Source of the DNA: Roseovarius sp. THAF27
Lineage (GTDB): Bacteria; Pseudomonadota; Alphaproteobacteria; Rhodobacterales; Rhodobacteraceae
DNA length: 64,000 nt
Assembly: GCF_009363655.1 (NCBI RefSeq)
Contig: NZ_CP045393.1
Span: 1,240,001-1,304,000, forward strand
Direction of reading: 5' to 3'
In this document: positions 23,687 through 31,086 of the stretch, one piece after another
How the letters are laid out: every line of letters starts with the position of its first letter
How positions within the stretch are numbered: the stretch's first letter is position 1
Position numbers and translations under genes: made by a program
Notes under the pieces: model-generated
Told to the model about the DNA's origin: nothing
Databases searched by the model: none
The model's input: only the letters and a program-made list of their open reading frames with translations

Positions 23687-24943
23687 ATGGCGGAACTGGA
23701 CTGGCACGCGGAACGCGCGGACCTTGCGGAGCTGGCTCTGCTGGACCGAGCGCCGGAGGATGAGGGGATCGACCTTGTGGCGGTGCGCGGCTACCGGCTG
23801 GGCCGGGTGCGGGCGGAGATGCGCAAGCGGGATATCGCGGCGGTTCTTTTGTCCGATCCGGTCAACATCCGCTATGCCACGGGGGCGCGAAACATGCAGG
23901 TGTTCAGCCAGCGGAACGCGCCGTCGCGGTACCTGCTGCTGACTGAAAGCCGCTCGATCCTGTTCGAGTTCACCGGCTGCGCGCATCTGGCTGACGGGCT
24001 GGAGACGATCGACGAGGTGCGCGCCGCGCGCACGGCGAGTTTCGTGGCGGCGGGGCCGGATATTGCCAGGCGGGAACGGGCCTGGGCCGCCGAGATGGCG
24101 GACCTGGTGACCTCGCTGGTGGGCAAGGGGGCGACGCTGGGGATCGAGCGGCTGAATGCCGGGAGTGCCATTGCGCTGCGCGATGCGGGGCTGAGGATCG
24201 TGGATGCGCAGGAACCAGTCGAAATGGCGCGGGCAATCAAGTCGGCGGAAGAGATGAAATGCGTCAATGCCTCGCTGCGGGCGACCGAGATCGGCGTGTC
24301 CAAGCTGCGCGCGGCGATCCGGCCGGGGATGACCGAGGCGGAATTGTGGTCGGTGCTGCACCAGTCGATCATCGCGCAGAACGGGGATTACGTGGAGACC
24401 CGCCTGCTGAATGCCGGGGAGCGGACGAACCCGTGGTTCCAGGAGACGAGCGAGAACGTGATTGGGGTGAATGAACTGATTGCGCTGGATACGGACGTGG
24501 TGGGGTGCCACGGCTATTATTCGGATTTCTCGCGCACCTTCCATTCGGGGCCTGGCAAGCCGAACGCCACACAGCGCGAGCTGTACAAGGTGGCGTATGA
24601 GCAGGTGCATCACAACATGGGCATCCTGCGGCCCGGCATGACGTTCCGCGACTATGCCGACGCGGCCTGGGACATCCCGGAAGAGTATTACGCCAACCGC
24701 TATTACCTGTCGGCGCATGGCTGCGGAATGACGGGGGAGTATCCGTACCTCTATCACCACGGGGATTTCCCGGATGCGGGCTATGACGGCGTGATCGCGC
24801 CCGGCATGACGCTGTGCGTGGAGAGCTATATCGGTGCCGAGGGCGGCACGGAGGGCGTGAAACTGGAGCAGCAGGTGCTGATCACCGAGACGGGCGTGGA
24901 GCTGCTTTCGCGCTTTCCGTTCGAGGATGATTTGTTGCGGTGA
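23687..24943 (+). CDS. M24-superfamily enzyme, DddP-like (candidate DMSP lyase or Xaa-Pro peptidase relative)
   Basis: A 418-residue pita-bread-fold protein. Its N-terminal creatinase-like domain has V-L-L-S-D-P-V-N-I-R-Y-A-T-G. Its C-terminal M24 domain shows E-T-R-L-L-N-A-G-E-R-T-N-P-W-F-Q-E, then L-D-T-D and Y-S-D-F-S-R-T-F (metal-binding aspartates), H-G-C-G-M (histidine), C-V-E-S-Y (glutamate) and K-L-E-Q-Q (glutamate). The same block order and wording (ETRLL.SG.RTNPWFQE, DTD..G) occurs in DddP, the metalloenzyme that cleaves DMSP to DMS and acrylate in Roseobacters. Whether this is DddP itself or a paralogue cannot be settled by eye. GAGGAGG precedes the ATG. LysR gene divergent. Confidence 0.75.
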   Translation: MAELDWHAERADLAELALLDRAPEDEGIDLVAVRGYRLGRVRAEMRKRDIAAVLLSDPVNIRYATGARNMQVFSQRNAPSRYLLLTESRSILFEFTGCAHLADGLETIDEVRAARTASFVAAGPDIARRERAWAAEMADLVTSLVGKGATLGIERLNAGSAIALRDAGLRIVDAQEPVEMARAIKSAEEMKCVNASLRATEIGVSKLRAAIRPGMTEAELWSVLHQSIIAQNGDYVETRLLNAGERTNPWFQETSENVIGVNELIALDTDVVGCHGYYSDFSRTFHSGPGKPNATQRELYKVAYEQVHHNMGILRPGMTFRDYADAAWDIPEEYYANRYYLSAHGCGMTGEYPYLYHHGDFPDAGYDGVIAPGMTLCVESYIGAEGGTEGVKLEQQVLITETGVELLSRFPFEDDLLR

Positions 24944-24950
24944 GCGGGGT

Positions 24951-25000
24951 AGATTATTCGTACGAATAATCTTGGGGGAGAAAATTCGTACGAATTTTCT
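24951..25000. repeat. Twin 22-nt perfect palindromes with ATTCGTACGAAT core
   Basis: Two perfect 22-nt palindromes, at 24951-24972 and 24979-25000, share the core ATTCGTACGAAT and are separated by 6 nt. They fill the whole gap between the convergent M24 and DNA ligase genes. As RNA each forms a loopless-centre stem with T-rich 3' arm, so they could end transcription from both sides. Confidence 0.8.
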
Positions 25001-26596
25001 TTAGCCGTAGTGGGTTAGCATGTCGCGGAGGTCTTCGATCGTGTTGGCCTCCTGCACCGGTTTGTCGTGGCGCCAGCGTTTCATGCGGGGGAAGCGCAGC
25101 GAGACGCCGGATTTGTGGCGGGTGGATTCCATGATGCCCTCGAAGGCGATCTCGAAAACGTGCTCTGCCTTCACCTGCCGAACGGGGCCGAAGCGTTGCA
25201 GGGTGTTCTTGCGCACCCAGGCGGTGATCTTGCGAAATTCGGTGTCGGTGAGGCCGGAATAGGCCTTGGTGAAGGGCACGAGGTCGTTGCCGTCGCGCAC
25301 GGCGAAGGTGAAATCGGTGAAAAGGTTGGCGCGCCGGCCGCTGCCCTGTTGGGCGTAGATCATCACGGCGTCGATGGTCAGGGGATCGAGTTTCCATTTC
25401 CACCAGTCGCCTTTCTTGCGGCCCGAATGGTACGGCGACCCCTTGCGCTTGAGCATTAAGCCTTCAGCGCGCGCGTCCCTGGCTTTTGCGCGGATCTCGC
25501 GTAGATCGTCCCACGACTGGAAACGTATTAGCGGGGATTGGCGAATGGGGGCCTCGGGCGGAAGGTCTTGCAGCAGGGTTTCGAGCCGGGCGCGACGTTC
25601 GGCAAAGGGTGTTCCGCGCAGGTCGGTGCCGTTTTTCTCTAGCAAATCGTAGGCGTAGATTATGACAGGGGCGTCTTTCAGCAGTTTTTTCGGCACGGTC
25701 TTGCGCCCGATGCGCTTTTGCAGAGCGTTGAAGGACATCGGGCACTCGTCCTGCCAGGCCAGGATTTCACCGTCGAGCACGGTGCCGGGCGGCAGGTACT
25801 CGCGGGCGCGGGCCAGTTCGGGGAAGCGGTCGGTCATCAGTTCTTCGCCGCGGGACCATGTGAAATGCTCGCCCCCTCGCAGGATCAGCTGGCCGCGGAT
25901 GCCGTCCCATTTCCACTCGGCCAGCCAGTCGGAGGGATCGCCCAGCGACTCGGGTTCTTCGTCGTCGAGGCCATAGGCGAGGCAGAACGGATAAGGTCGG
26001 GAGAGGTCAGCGGTGGCGTCATGCGCCTCGATCAGCGCGTGCCAGGAGGTGCTGTCGGGCGTCCAGTCGCCCATGAGACGGTGGGCAAGCTCGGCCTCGT
26101 CGCGGTCGGTGGCTTGTGCCAGGGCACGGGTCATCAGCTTGCGCGAGATGCCGATGCGGAAGCCCCCCGTCAGAAGCTTGTTGAACACCAGCCGTTCATG
26201 GGGCTGCATCTGGTCCCAGGCATCGAGAATGGCCGCCTTGCGGGCCTCTTCGGTCTCGACGTCGAGGGCGCGGAGGCGGGCGATCCAGGTGGCGAGGCTG
26301 TCGTCATGGTCGCGGGCGGGAGGCGGCAGGACGAGGGCGATGGTTTCCGACAGGTCTCCGACGATGGGGTAGCTTTCCTCGAAGAGCCAGAGCGGGATGC
26401 CGGCGCGTTCGGCGGCCCATTCGCGCAGTTTCGTCGTGGTGATGGCGCGGCGGGGGCGGCGGCCGGAAAAGAGCGCGACGGTCCAGAGCTTGTCGGCGTC
26501 GGGCGCGGTGGCGAAATACTCGGCCAGCGCGGCGACCTTGGTGTTCGTCTTGGTGGTCTGGTCGAGCGTGGTGAAAAGAGCGGTGAAGCGTTTCAC
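25001..26596 (-). CDS. ATP-dependent DNA ligase (cisplatin-response type)
   Basis: A 531-residue ATP-dependent DNA ligase. An N-terminal helical DNA-binding domain (about 1-200) precedes the adenylation domain with nucleotidyl-lysine motif W-K-W-D-G-I-R-G near 229-236. Motif E-x-L-x-W (D-G-E-I-L-A-W) is near 273, followed by E-G-L-M-L-K-R and W-W-K-W-K-L, then an OB-fold. This is the ligase type found beside the metallo-beta-lactamase exonuclease in the bacterial 'ligase-associated' DNA damage cluster. The start overlaps the stop of the signal peptidase gene by 4 nt. The helicase and phosphoesterase of that cluster are not in this window. Confidence 0.92.
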   Translation of the reverse strand: MKRFTALFTTLDQTTKTNTKVAALAEYFATAPDADKLWTVALFSGRRPRRAITTTKLREWAAERAGIPLWLFEESYPIVGDLSETIALVLPPPARDHDDSLATWIARLRALDVETEEARKAAILDAWDQMQPHERLVFNKLLTGGFRIGISRKLMTRALAQATDRDEAELAHRLMGDWTPDSTSWHALIEAHDATADLSRPYPFCLAYGLDDEEPESLGDPSDWLAEWKWDGIRGQLILRGGEHFTWSRGEELMTDRFPELARAREYLPPGTVLDGEILAWQDECPMSFNALQKRIGRKTVPKKLLKDAPVIIYAYDLLEKNGTDLRGTPFAERRARLETLLQDLPPEAPIRQSPLIRFQSWDDLREIRAKARDARAEGLMLKRKGSPYHSGRKKGDWWKWKLDPLTIDAVMIYAQQGSGRRANLFTDFTFAVRDGNDLVPFTKAYSGLTDTEFRKITAWVRKNTLQRFGPVRQVKAEHVFEIAFEGIMESTRHKSGVSLRFPRMKRWRHDKPVQEANTIEDLRDMLTHYG

Positions 26597-27243
26597 GGGC
26601 GCACCTCTTCGAGGATGCCTGTGACGTTTTCGACCGGGATGAAGCCGAGGCCCCCAACGGCTTGCGGCACGCGGCTGTCGATGGAGTTGTCCCGATTGTC
26701 GCCGAGCACGAAGAGATGGCCGGCCGGCACGGTGAAGACCTGTGTGTCGTCAAGGCGGCCCGGGCCGATGTCGAGAATGTAATGGGCCGTACCGCCCAGC
26801 GTTTCGGTGCGCATGTTCTTGAGGCAGTCTGCACCGTCCGCCACCGGGGCGTTGGAACATCGCGGACGGGCGCCGCCGGGGCCTTGCGGTATGTTCGGTT
26901 CGGTGAAGGGACCGGACTCCTCAGTTAGGACGGGCGCGTCATTGATGAAGAGACGGCCCGAACGCATTTGGACAGTCTGGCCTGCGGTGGCGACGATGCG
27001 CTTGAAAAAGGCCTTGCCGGTGACCGGGTGCCGAAAAGTGATTACGGCGCCCGGGACAAGGTCTGCGGGTGTGACATCGGTTCGGCTGATGAAGCACTGG
27101 CCGGGCAGGATAGTGGGCTTCATGGAGCCGGCGGGCGCCCAGTAGCTGTCAAAGGGGCCTGTGAGGCATTTGAGGCAGACGCAGACAGGCTGGGCGGCGG
27201 CAGGAACGGCCAGCAGAATGAGCAGGGCAGCAAGTCGGATCAT
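26593..27243 (-). CDS. Signal peptidase I-like serine protease (S26)
   Basis: A 216-residue S26-family peptidase. Ser40 sits in W-A-P-A-G-S-M-K-P-T, Lys81 in A-F-F-K-R-I-V-A-T-A-G, and the family box G-D-N-R-D-N-S-I-D-S-R comes near the C-terminus, so the catalytic dyad is intact. The N-terminus looks like a cleavable signal peptide (L-L-I-L-L-A-V-P-A-A-A-Q) rather than the usual two membrane anchors, and there are seven cysteines overall, so it may be periplasmic and disulfide-stabilised. Its start and stop overlap both flanking DNA-repair genes by 4 nt, an odd placement for a secretion enzyme. Confidence 0.85.
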   Translation of the reverse strand: MIRLAALLILLAVPAAAQPVCVCLKCLTGPFDSYWAPAGSMKPTILPGQCFISRTDVTPADLVPGAVITFRHPVTGKAFFKRIVATAGQTVQMRSGRLFINDAPVLTEESGPFTEPNIPQGPGGARPRCSNAPVADGADCLKNMRTETLGGTAHYILDIGPGRLDDTQVFTVPAGHLFVLGDNRDNSIDSRVPQAVGGLGFIPVENVTGILEEVRP

Positions 27244-28262
27244 GCCGCTGAGTCTCCTGCCTGATCGTCATCGGCTGAGTCGAGGGACTCGCCGGTAAAC
27301 TCTGTGGGGACAACTTGGGCGTTCCAGCCTTCCTCATTCAGGTATCGCGCGAAGATATCGGTGTAACCATGTGTGGCGTATATGTTTTCCGCGCCGGTCG
27401 CCTTGATGGCAGAGATCAGACCGGGCCAGTCGGCATGGTCCGACATGACGAAGCCGCGATCCACGGCACGGCGGCGGCGCACTCCGCGCAGGCGCATCCA
27501 ACCAGAGGCGAAGCCGGTGGAGGCCGGGCGGAAGCGGCGGGCCCATGTGCTGCCCAGGGCGGAGGGTGGCGCGAGCACGAGCGCGCCGGGATGGCCCTTG
27601 GCCTTGAGGTCGGGCGTGACGTGAAGCGTGTCGGGCAGGGCGAGGCCCTGGTCGCGCAGGACGGCGTTGGTGTTTTCCACCGCACCGTGGGTCAGGATGG
27701 GGCCGATGGCGGGATCGAGCAGCGACAGGACGCGCTGCGCCTTGCCCAGCGAGTAGGCGCCGAGCAGGGAAAACGTGCCGGCGGCGGCGTTGGCGGCCCA
27801 CCAGTCGTTGATTTGACGCGCCGCATCTTCTTCGGGCGTCCAGGTAAAGACCGGCAGGCCGAAGGTGCATTCGGTGATGAAGCTGTGGCAGCGCACCGGC
27901 TCGAACGGCTCGGACAGGCGGTCGGCCTCGGTCTTGTAGTCGCCGGAGACGACCCAGACCTCGCCTTCGACCTCGACCCGGATCTGGGCGGAGCCGGGAA
28001 CGTGGCCTGCGGGGTGGAACGAGACGCGTGCATCGCCGATCCGGCGTGTCTCGCCATAGTCGACCGTGTCGAGGGTGATCTCGCCCAGGCGGTGGCGCAT
28101 GACGGGCGCCGCGGCGGCGGTGGAGAGATAGCGGGCGTGGCCGGGCCGGGCGTGGTCGGCATGGCCGTGGGTGATCAGCGCCCGGTCCACGGGGCGCCAC
28201 GGGTCGATGAAGAAATCGCCGGCGGGGCAGTAGATGCCCTGGGGTTTGAATTGCAGAACCAT
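27240..28262 (-). CDS. Ligase-associated metallo-beta-lactamase-fold DNA exonuclease
   Basis: A 340-residue beta-CASP/SNM1-like nuclease that acts with the DNA ligase encoded two genes downstream. The metal-binding motif T-H-G-H-A-D-H-A-R-P is at about 31-40, F-H-P-A-G-H-V-P-G-S follows near 83, V-S-G-D-Y-K-T near 104, and later H motifs around V-M-S-D-H-A-D-W and Y-A-T-H-G-Y-T match the family. It heads the operon exonuclease-signal peptidase-ligase on the minus strand. Related clusters in other bacteria respond to crosslinking and double-strand damage. Confidence 0.9.
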   Translation of the reverse strand: MVLQFKPQGIYCPAGDFFIDPWRPVDRALITHGHADHARPGHARYLSTAAAAPVMRHRLGEITLDTVDYGETRRIGDARVSFHPAGHVPGSAQIRVEVEGEVWVVSGDYKTEADRLSEPFEPVRCHSFITECTFGLPVFTWTPEEDAARQINDWWAANAAAGTFSLLGAYSLGKAQRVLSLLDPAIGPILTHGAVENTNAVLRDQGLALPDTLHVTPDLKAKGHPGALVLAPPSALGSTWARRFRPASTGFASGWMRLRGVRRRRAVDRGFVMSDHADWPGLISAIKATGAENIYATHGYTDIFARYLNEEGWNAQVVPTEFTGESLDSADDDQAGDSAA

Positions 28263-28362
28263 GCGGGGGAGTTAGCGTGCCGGCAGGCGGTGGCCAGAGG
28301 ATGAAGGCTTGCCGTCACTTGGAGTCCCGGTATGGTCACGCAAAAGCGACAGGGGGGATGCC

Positions 28363-29193
28363 ATGCGGTTTGTCAGATACGGAGAGCCGGGGCGGGAAAA
28401 GCCGGGAATGCTGGACGCCGAAGGTCGGGTGCGCGACCTGAGCGGCGTGGTGGCGGATATTTCGGGTGCCGTGCTGGGGGCCTTGCCGAAACTGGACCCG
28501 GAAAAGCTGCCGCTGGTGGAGGGCACGCCGCGGCTGGGGCCGCCGGTTGCCGGGATTGGCAAGCTGATCGGGATCGGGCTGAATTACAGCGACCACGCCG
28601 CGGAGATCGGGATCGAGCCGCCCGCAGAGCCGGTTGTTTTCATGAAGGCCACGTCAAGCATCGTCGGTCCGGATGACGACGTGGTCCTGCCGCGCGGGTC
28701 GACCCATGCGGATTGGGAGGTGGAGCTTGGCGTGGTGATCGGGCGCGAGGCGAAATATGTGACCGAGGCCGAGGCGCTGGATCATGTGGCGGGTTACACC
28801 ATCGTCAACGACGTCTCGGAGCGGCATTTCCAGATCGAGCGCAGCGGGCAATGGACCAAGGGCAAGAGCTGCGACACGTTCGGGCCGGTCGGGCCTTGGC
28901 TGGTGACGCCGGAGGCAGTGGGCAACATACAAAGTCTTGATATGTCGGCGGATGTAAGTGGCGAGCGGATGCAAACCGGCAACACGTCGACCATGATCTT
29001 TACCGTCGCGCAGATCATCGCGCATCTGAGCGAGGTCATGCGGCTGGAGCCCGGGGACATCATTGCCACCGGCACGCCGCCGGGGGTGGGCATGGGGCGG
29101 GACCCCAAGCGCTATCTCAAGCCTGGCGACGTGATGGAGCTGGAGATCCAGGGGCTTGGGCGTCAGCGCCAGACGGTGCGCGCCGATCCCTGA
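28363..29193 (+). CDS. Fumarylacetoacetate hydrolase-family protein
   Basis: A 276-residue FAH-family enzyme. The fingerprint includes G-I-G-L-N-Y-S-D-H-A-A-E near 70, F-M-K-A-T-S-S-I-V-G, the metal-binding W-E-V-E-L-G-V-V-I-G near 126-135, N-D-V-S-E-R and I-A-T-G-T-P-P-G-V-G-M-G. The family cleaves C-C bonds in diketo acids; candidates include 2,4-diketo-3-deoxy-fuconate hydrolase or acylpyruvase activity, but the substrate is not readable from sequence. The ATG is preceded by AGGGGGG. The 3' end overlaps the convergent hydrolase by 77 nt. Confidence 0.88.
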   Translation: MRFVRYGEPGREKPGMLDAEGRVRDLSGVVADISGAVLGALPKLDPEKLPLVEGTPRLGPPVAGIGKLIGIGLNYSDHAAEIGIEPPAEPVVFMKATSSIVGPDDDVVLPRGSTHADWEVELGVVIGREAKYVTEAEALDHVAGYTIVNDVSERHFQIERSGQWTKGKSCDTFGPVGPWLVTPEAVGNIQSLDMSADVSGERMQTGNTSTMIFTVAQIIAHLSEVMRLEPGDIIATGTPPGVGMGRDPKRYLKPGDVMELEIQGLGRQRQTVRADP

Positions 29194-30136
29194 CGCTTGC
29201 GTAGAAGTCGATCAGTTTGCCGATCAGGGCGTCGCGGATCCCGGGCGCTTCCTGAAGCACCTCGTGCCGCGCGCCCCGGGCGATTTCCAGTTCGCCGCCG
29301 GGCCAGCGTGACATGCGATCATGCACGCGGGAGACGTCGACGATATCCTCCTCGGACCCCAGAAGGCACAGGCAGGGCAGGTCGGGCGACGGGCGGCGCC
29401 ACATGCGGCGTGTGCCCATCAGCGATTCGTAGAGCCAGCGCAGGGACGGGCCGCCGATGGTCAGTTCCGGGTGCGCGGTGACCTGGGCGATCATGTGCTG
29501 ATAGCTTTCGACGTCGGTGGTCAGGCGGTTTGTCTCGAACGGTTCGGCCAGCACGTAGCTTTGCGGCGAGGTGCCGGGGGCGTAGACGTGATCGAACCCC
29601 ACGCTGCGGCTGCTCCAGCCCAGCGACCAGGCGACGGGGCGGAGCGCGGCGGAGATGCGGATGCCCCACATCGGCGCCGAGAAGGACGCGCCCGCCACCG
29701 GCAGGCCGTCCATCACCGACTTGAGCGCGATGCCGCCGCCCATGGAATGGCCCAGAACGAACCACGGTTTGGGCAGGTCCAACTGCCGCGCGGCGTCGAC
29801 CATGGCTGTGACGTCGTGCTGGTAATCGTCGAAATGCAGGACATGGCCCGACATCTTGTCTTCGATCAGACGGTCGGCCAGGCCCTGGCCGCGCCAGTCG
29901 ACGACCAGCGTGGTCAGGCCCGCGGCGGCGAAGTGACGGACGGTGCGGCCATATTTCTCGATATACTCGGTGCGACCGGGAAAGAGCAGGAGCGTGCCTG
30001 CACTTTCGCCGGCGTCCTGCTGCGGGCGCCAGAGCCCCAGGCGGATGCGCACCCCGTCGGCGGTGTCGCACCAGAAGGCGCGGCCACCGTCGGGGCCATC
30101 GGCAATATCGGCAAAGAAGGGCGCGTCCGTCAGCAT
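29117..30136 (-). CDS. Alpha/beta hydrolase, lysophospholipase-like (PldB type)
   Basis: A 339-residue serine hydrolase. The markers are L-L-F-P-G-R-T-E-Y near 50-58 (oxyanion region), D-W-R-G-Q-G-L-A-D-R near 79-88, the nucleophile elbow V-L-G-H-S-M-G-G near 127-134, the acid region around G-S-E-E-D-I-V-D and the A-R-H-E-V-L-Q-E histidine segment. This wording is typical of the PldB/monoglyceride-lipase group. The last roughly 25 residues are read from DNA that also encodes the end of the FAH gene on the other strand; they are Pro/Arg/Ala-rich and probably not part of the fold. Confidence 0.85.
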   Translation of the reverse strand: MLTDAPFFADIADGPDGGRAFWCDTADGVRIRLGLWRPQQDAGESAGTLLLFPGRTEYIEKYGRTVRHFAAAGLTTLVVDWRGQGLADRLIEDKMSGHVLHFDDYQHDVTAMVDAARQLDLPKPWFVLGHSMGGGIALKSVMDGLPVAGASFSAPMWGIRISAALRPVAWSLGWSSRSVGFDHVYAPGTSPQSYVLAEPFETNRLTTDVESYQHMIAQVTAHPELTIGGPSLRWLYESLMGTRRMWRRPSPDLPCLCLLGSEEDIVDVSRVHDRMSRWPGGELEIARGARHEVLQEAPGIRDALIGKLIDFYASVRDRRAPSGADAQAPGSPAPSRRQA

Positions 30137-30141
30137 AGGTG

Positions 30142-30429
30142 TTACGACAGGACCGAGCCGAGTTTCATCGCGGTGCCCATGTCGCCATCGACGGCCAGTT
30201 TGCCGGACATGAAGGCGGCCGTGGGGTCGAGATCGCCATCGAGGATGGACTGGAACGTGTCGGCGTCGGCGGTCATGGTGACGTCGGTTTCGTCATTGCC
30301 TTCGCGCACGCCGGATTCGTCGATCACGATGGAGCCTTCGTTCTCGATCACGAACTTTGCGCTGCCGTCGAAGCTGCCGTTCATTTTGGCGGACAGGGCC
30401 TCGACCGCGGATTTGGTTACGTCGCTCAT
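30142..30429 (-). CDS. SCP2 sterol-binding domain protein
   Basis: A 95-residue single-domain SCP2-like lipid-binding protein. Visible features are the F-V-I-E-N-E-G-S-I-V-I-D-E-S segment, T-M-T-A-D-A-D-T-F-Q-S-I-L-D-G-D-L-D-P-T-A-A-F-M-S-G-K and D-M-G-T-A-M-K-L at the C-terminus, which close the hydrophobic tunnel in the fold. GGAGGAACT precedes the ATG. It sits 5 nt upstream of the lysophospholipase-like gene on the same strand, so lipid handling may connect the two. Confidence 0.88.
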   Translation of the reverse strand: MSDVTKSAVEALSAKMNGSFDGSAKFVIENEGSIVIDESGVREGNDETDVTMTADADTFQSILDGDLDPTAAFMSGKLAVDGDMGTAMKLGSVLS

Positions 30430-30498
30430 GTCAGTTCCTCCAGATTTGATCGACCGGGGGCTTTGATTCCCGGCCATGCGCGCTAAACTGGGTACGTT

Positions 30499-31059
30499 AT
30501 GGGCGTTATGAACCGACTTTCCAAATATATCGTCGCGGCAGTTTTGCCGTTAGTCATGTTTTCCTTACCCGGCATGGCGCAGGATTCGGCGCTTGATCCG
30601 CTTTTCGAGCAGTTGAAAGAGGCCGAACCGCGCGAGGCGAACCGGATTTCCAAGGAAATCGAGCTGGCCTGGACGCGGTCAGGCTCGGCCACGGCGGACC
30701 TGTTGCTGAAACGTGGGCGCGACGCGCTGGAGGCGGGCGACACGAACGCCGCGATCGAGCATTTCACCGCCCTGACCGATCATGCGCCGGATTTTGCCGA
30801 AGGGTTTCACATGCGGGCGATGGCCTATGCCGATGCCGAGTTGTTCGGCCCCGCGCTGGCGGACATCGAGCGGGCGCTGGCGCTGAATCCGCGCCATTAC
30901 AACGCCATCGCAAGCCTGGGCGGTATCCTCTACCACGTCGAGAATTACGAGAAGGCCAAGCAGGCATTCGACCTTGTGCTGGCGCTGCATCCGCATCATC
31001 AAGACGTGGCGCAGGTGCTGCCGATGGTCGAACGCGAGATCGGCGGCCGGGACCTGTAA
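30499..31059 (+). CDS. Secreted TPR-repeat protein
   Basis: A 186-residue protein with an N-terminal signal peptide (Y-I-V-A-A-V-L-P-L-V-M-F-S-L-P-G-M-A-Q, cleavage after A-Q near 28) and about three tetratricopeptide repeats from near 65 to 170 (G-R-D-A-L-E-A-G-D-T-N-A-A-I-E-H-F, then two degenerate copies). It would lie in the periplasm and mediate protein contacts. The start could be the first ATG or the ATG three codons later. It is divergent from the SCP2 gene and ends 27 nt before the helicase gene. Confidence 0.75.
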   Translation: MGVMNRLSKYIVAAVLPLVMFSLPGMAQDSALDPLFEQLKEAEPREANRISKEIELAWTRSGSATADLLLKRGRDALEAGDTNAAIEHFTALTDHAPDFAEGFHMRAMAYADAELFGPALADIERALALNPRHYNAIASLGGILYHVENYEKAKQAFDLVLALHPHHQDVAQVLPMVEREIGGRDL

Positions 31060-31086
31060 GCACAGCAAAGACAAGGGGCAAGTCCC

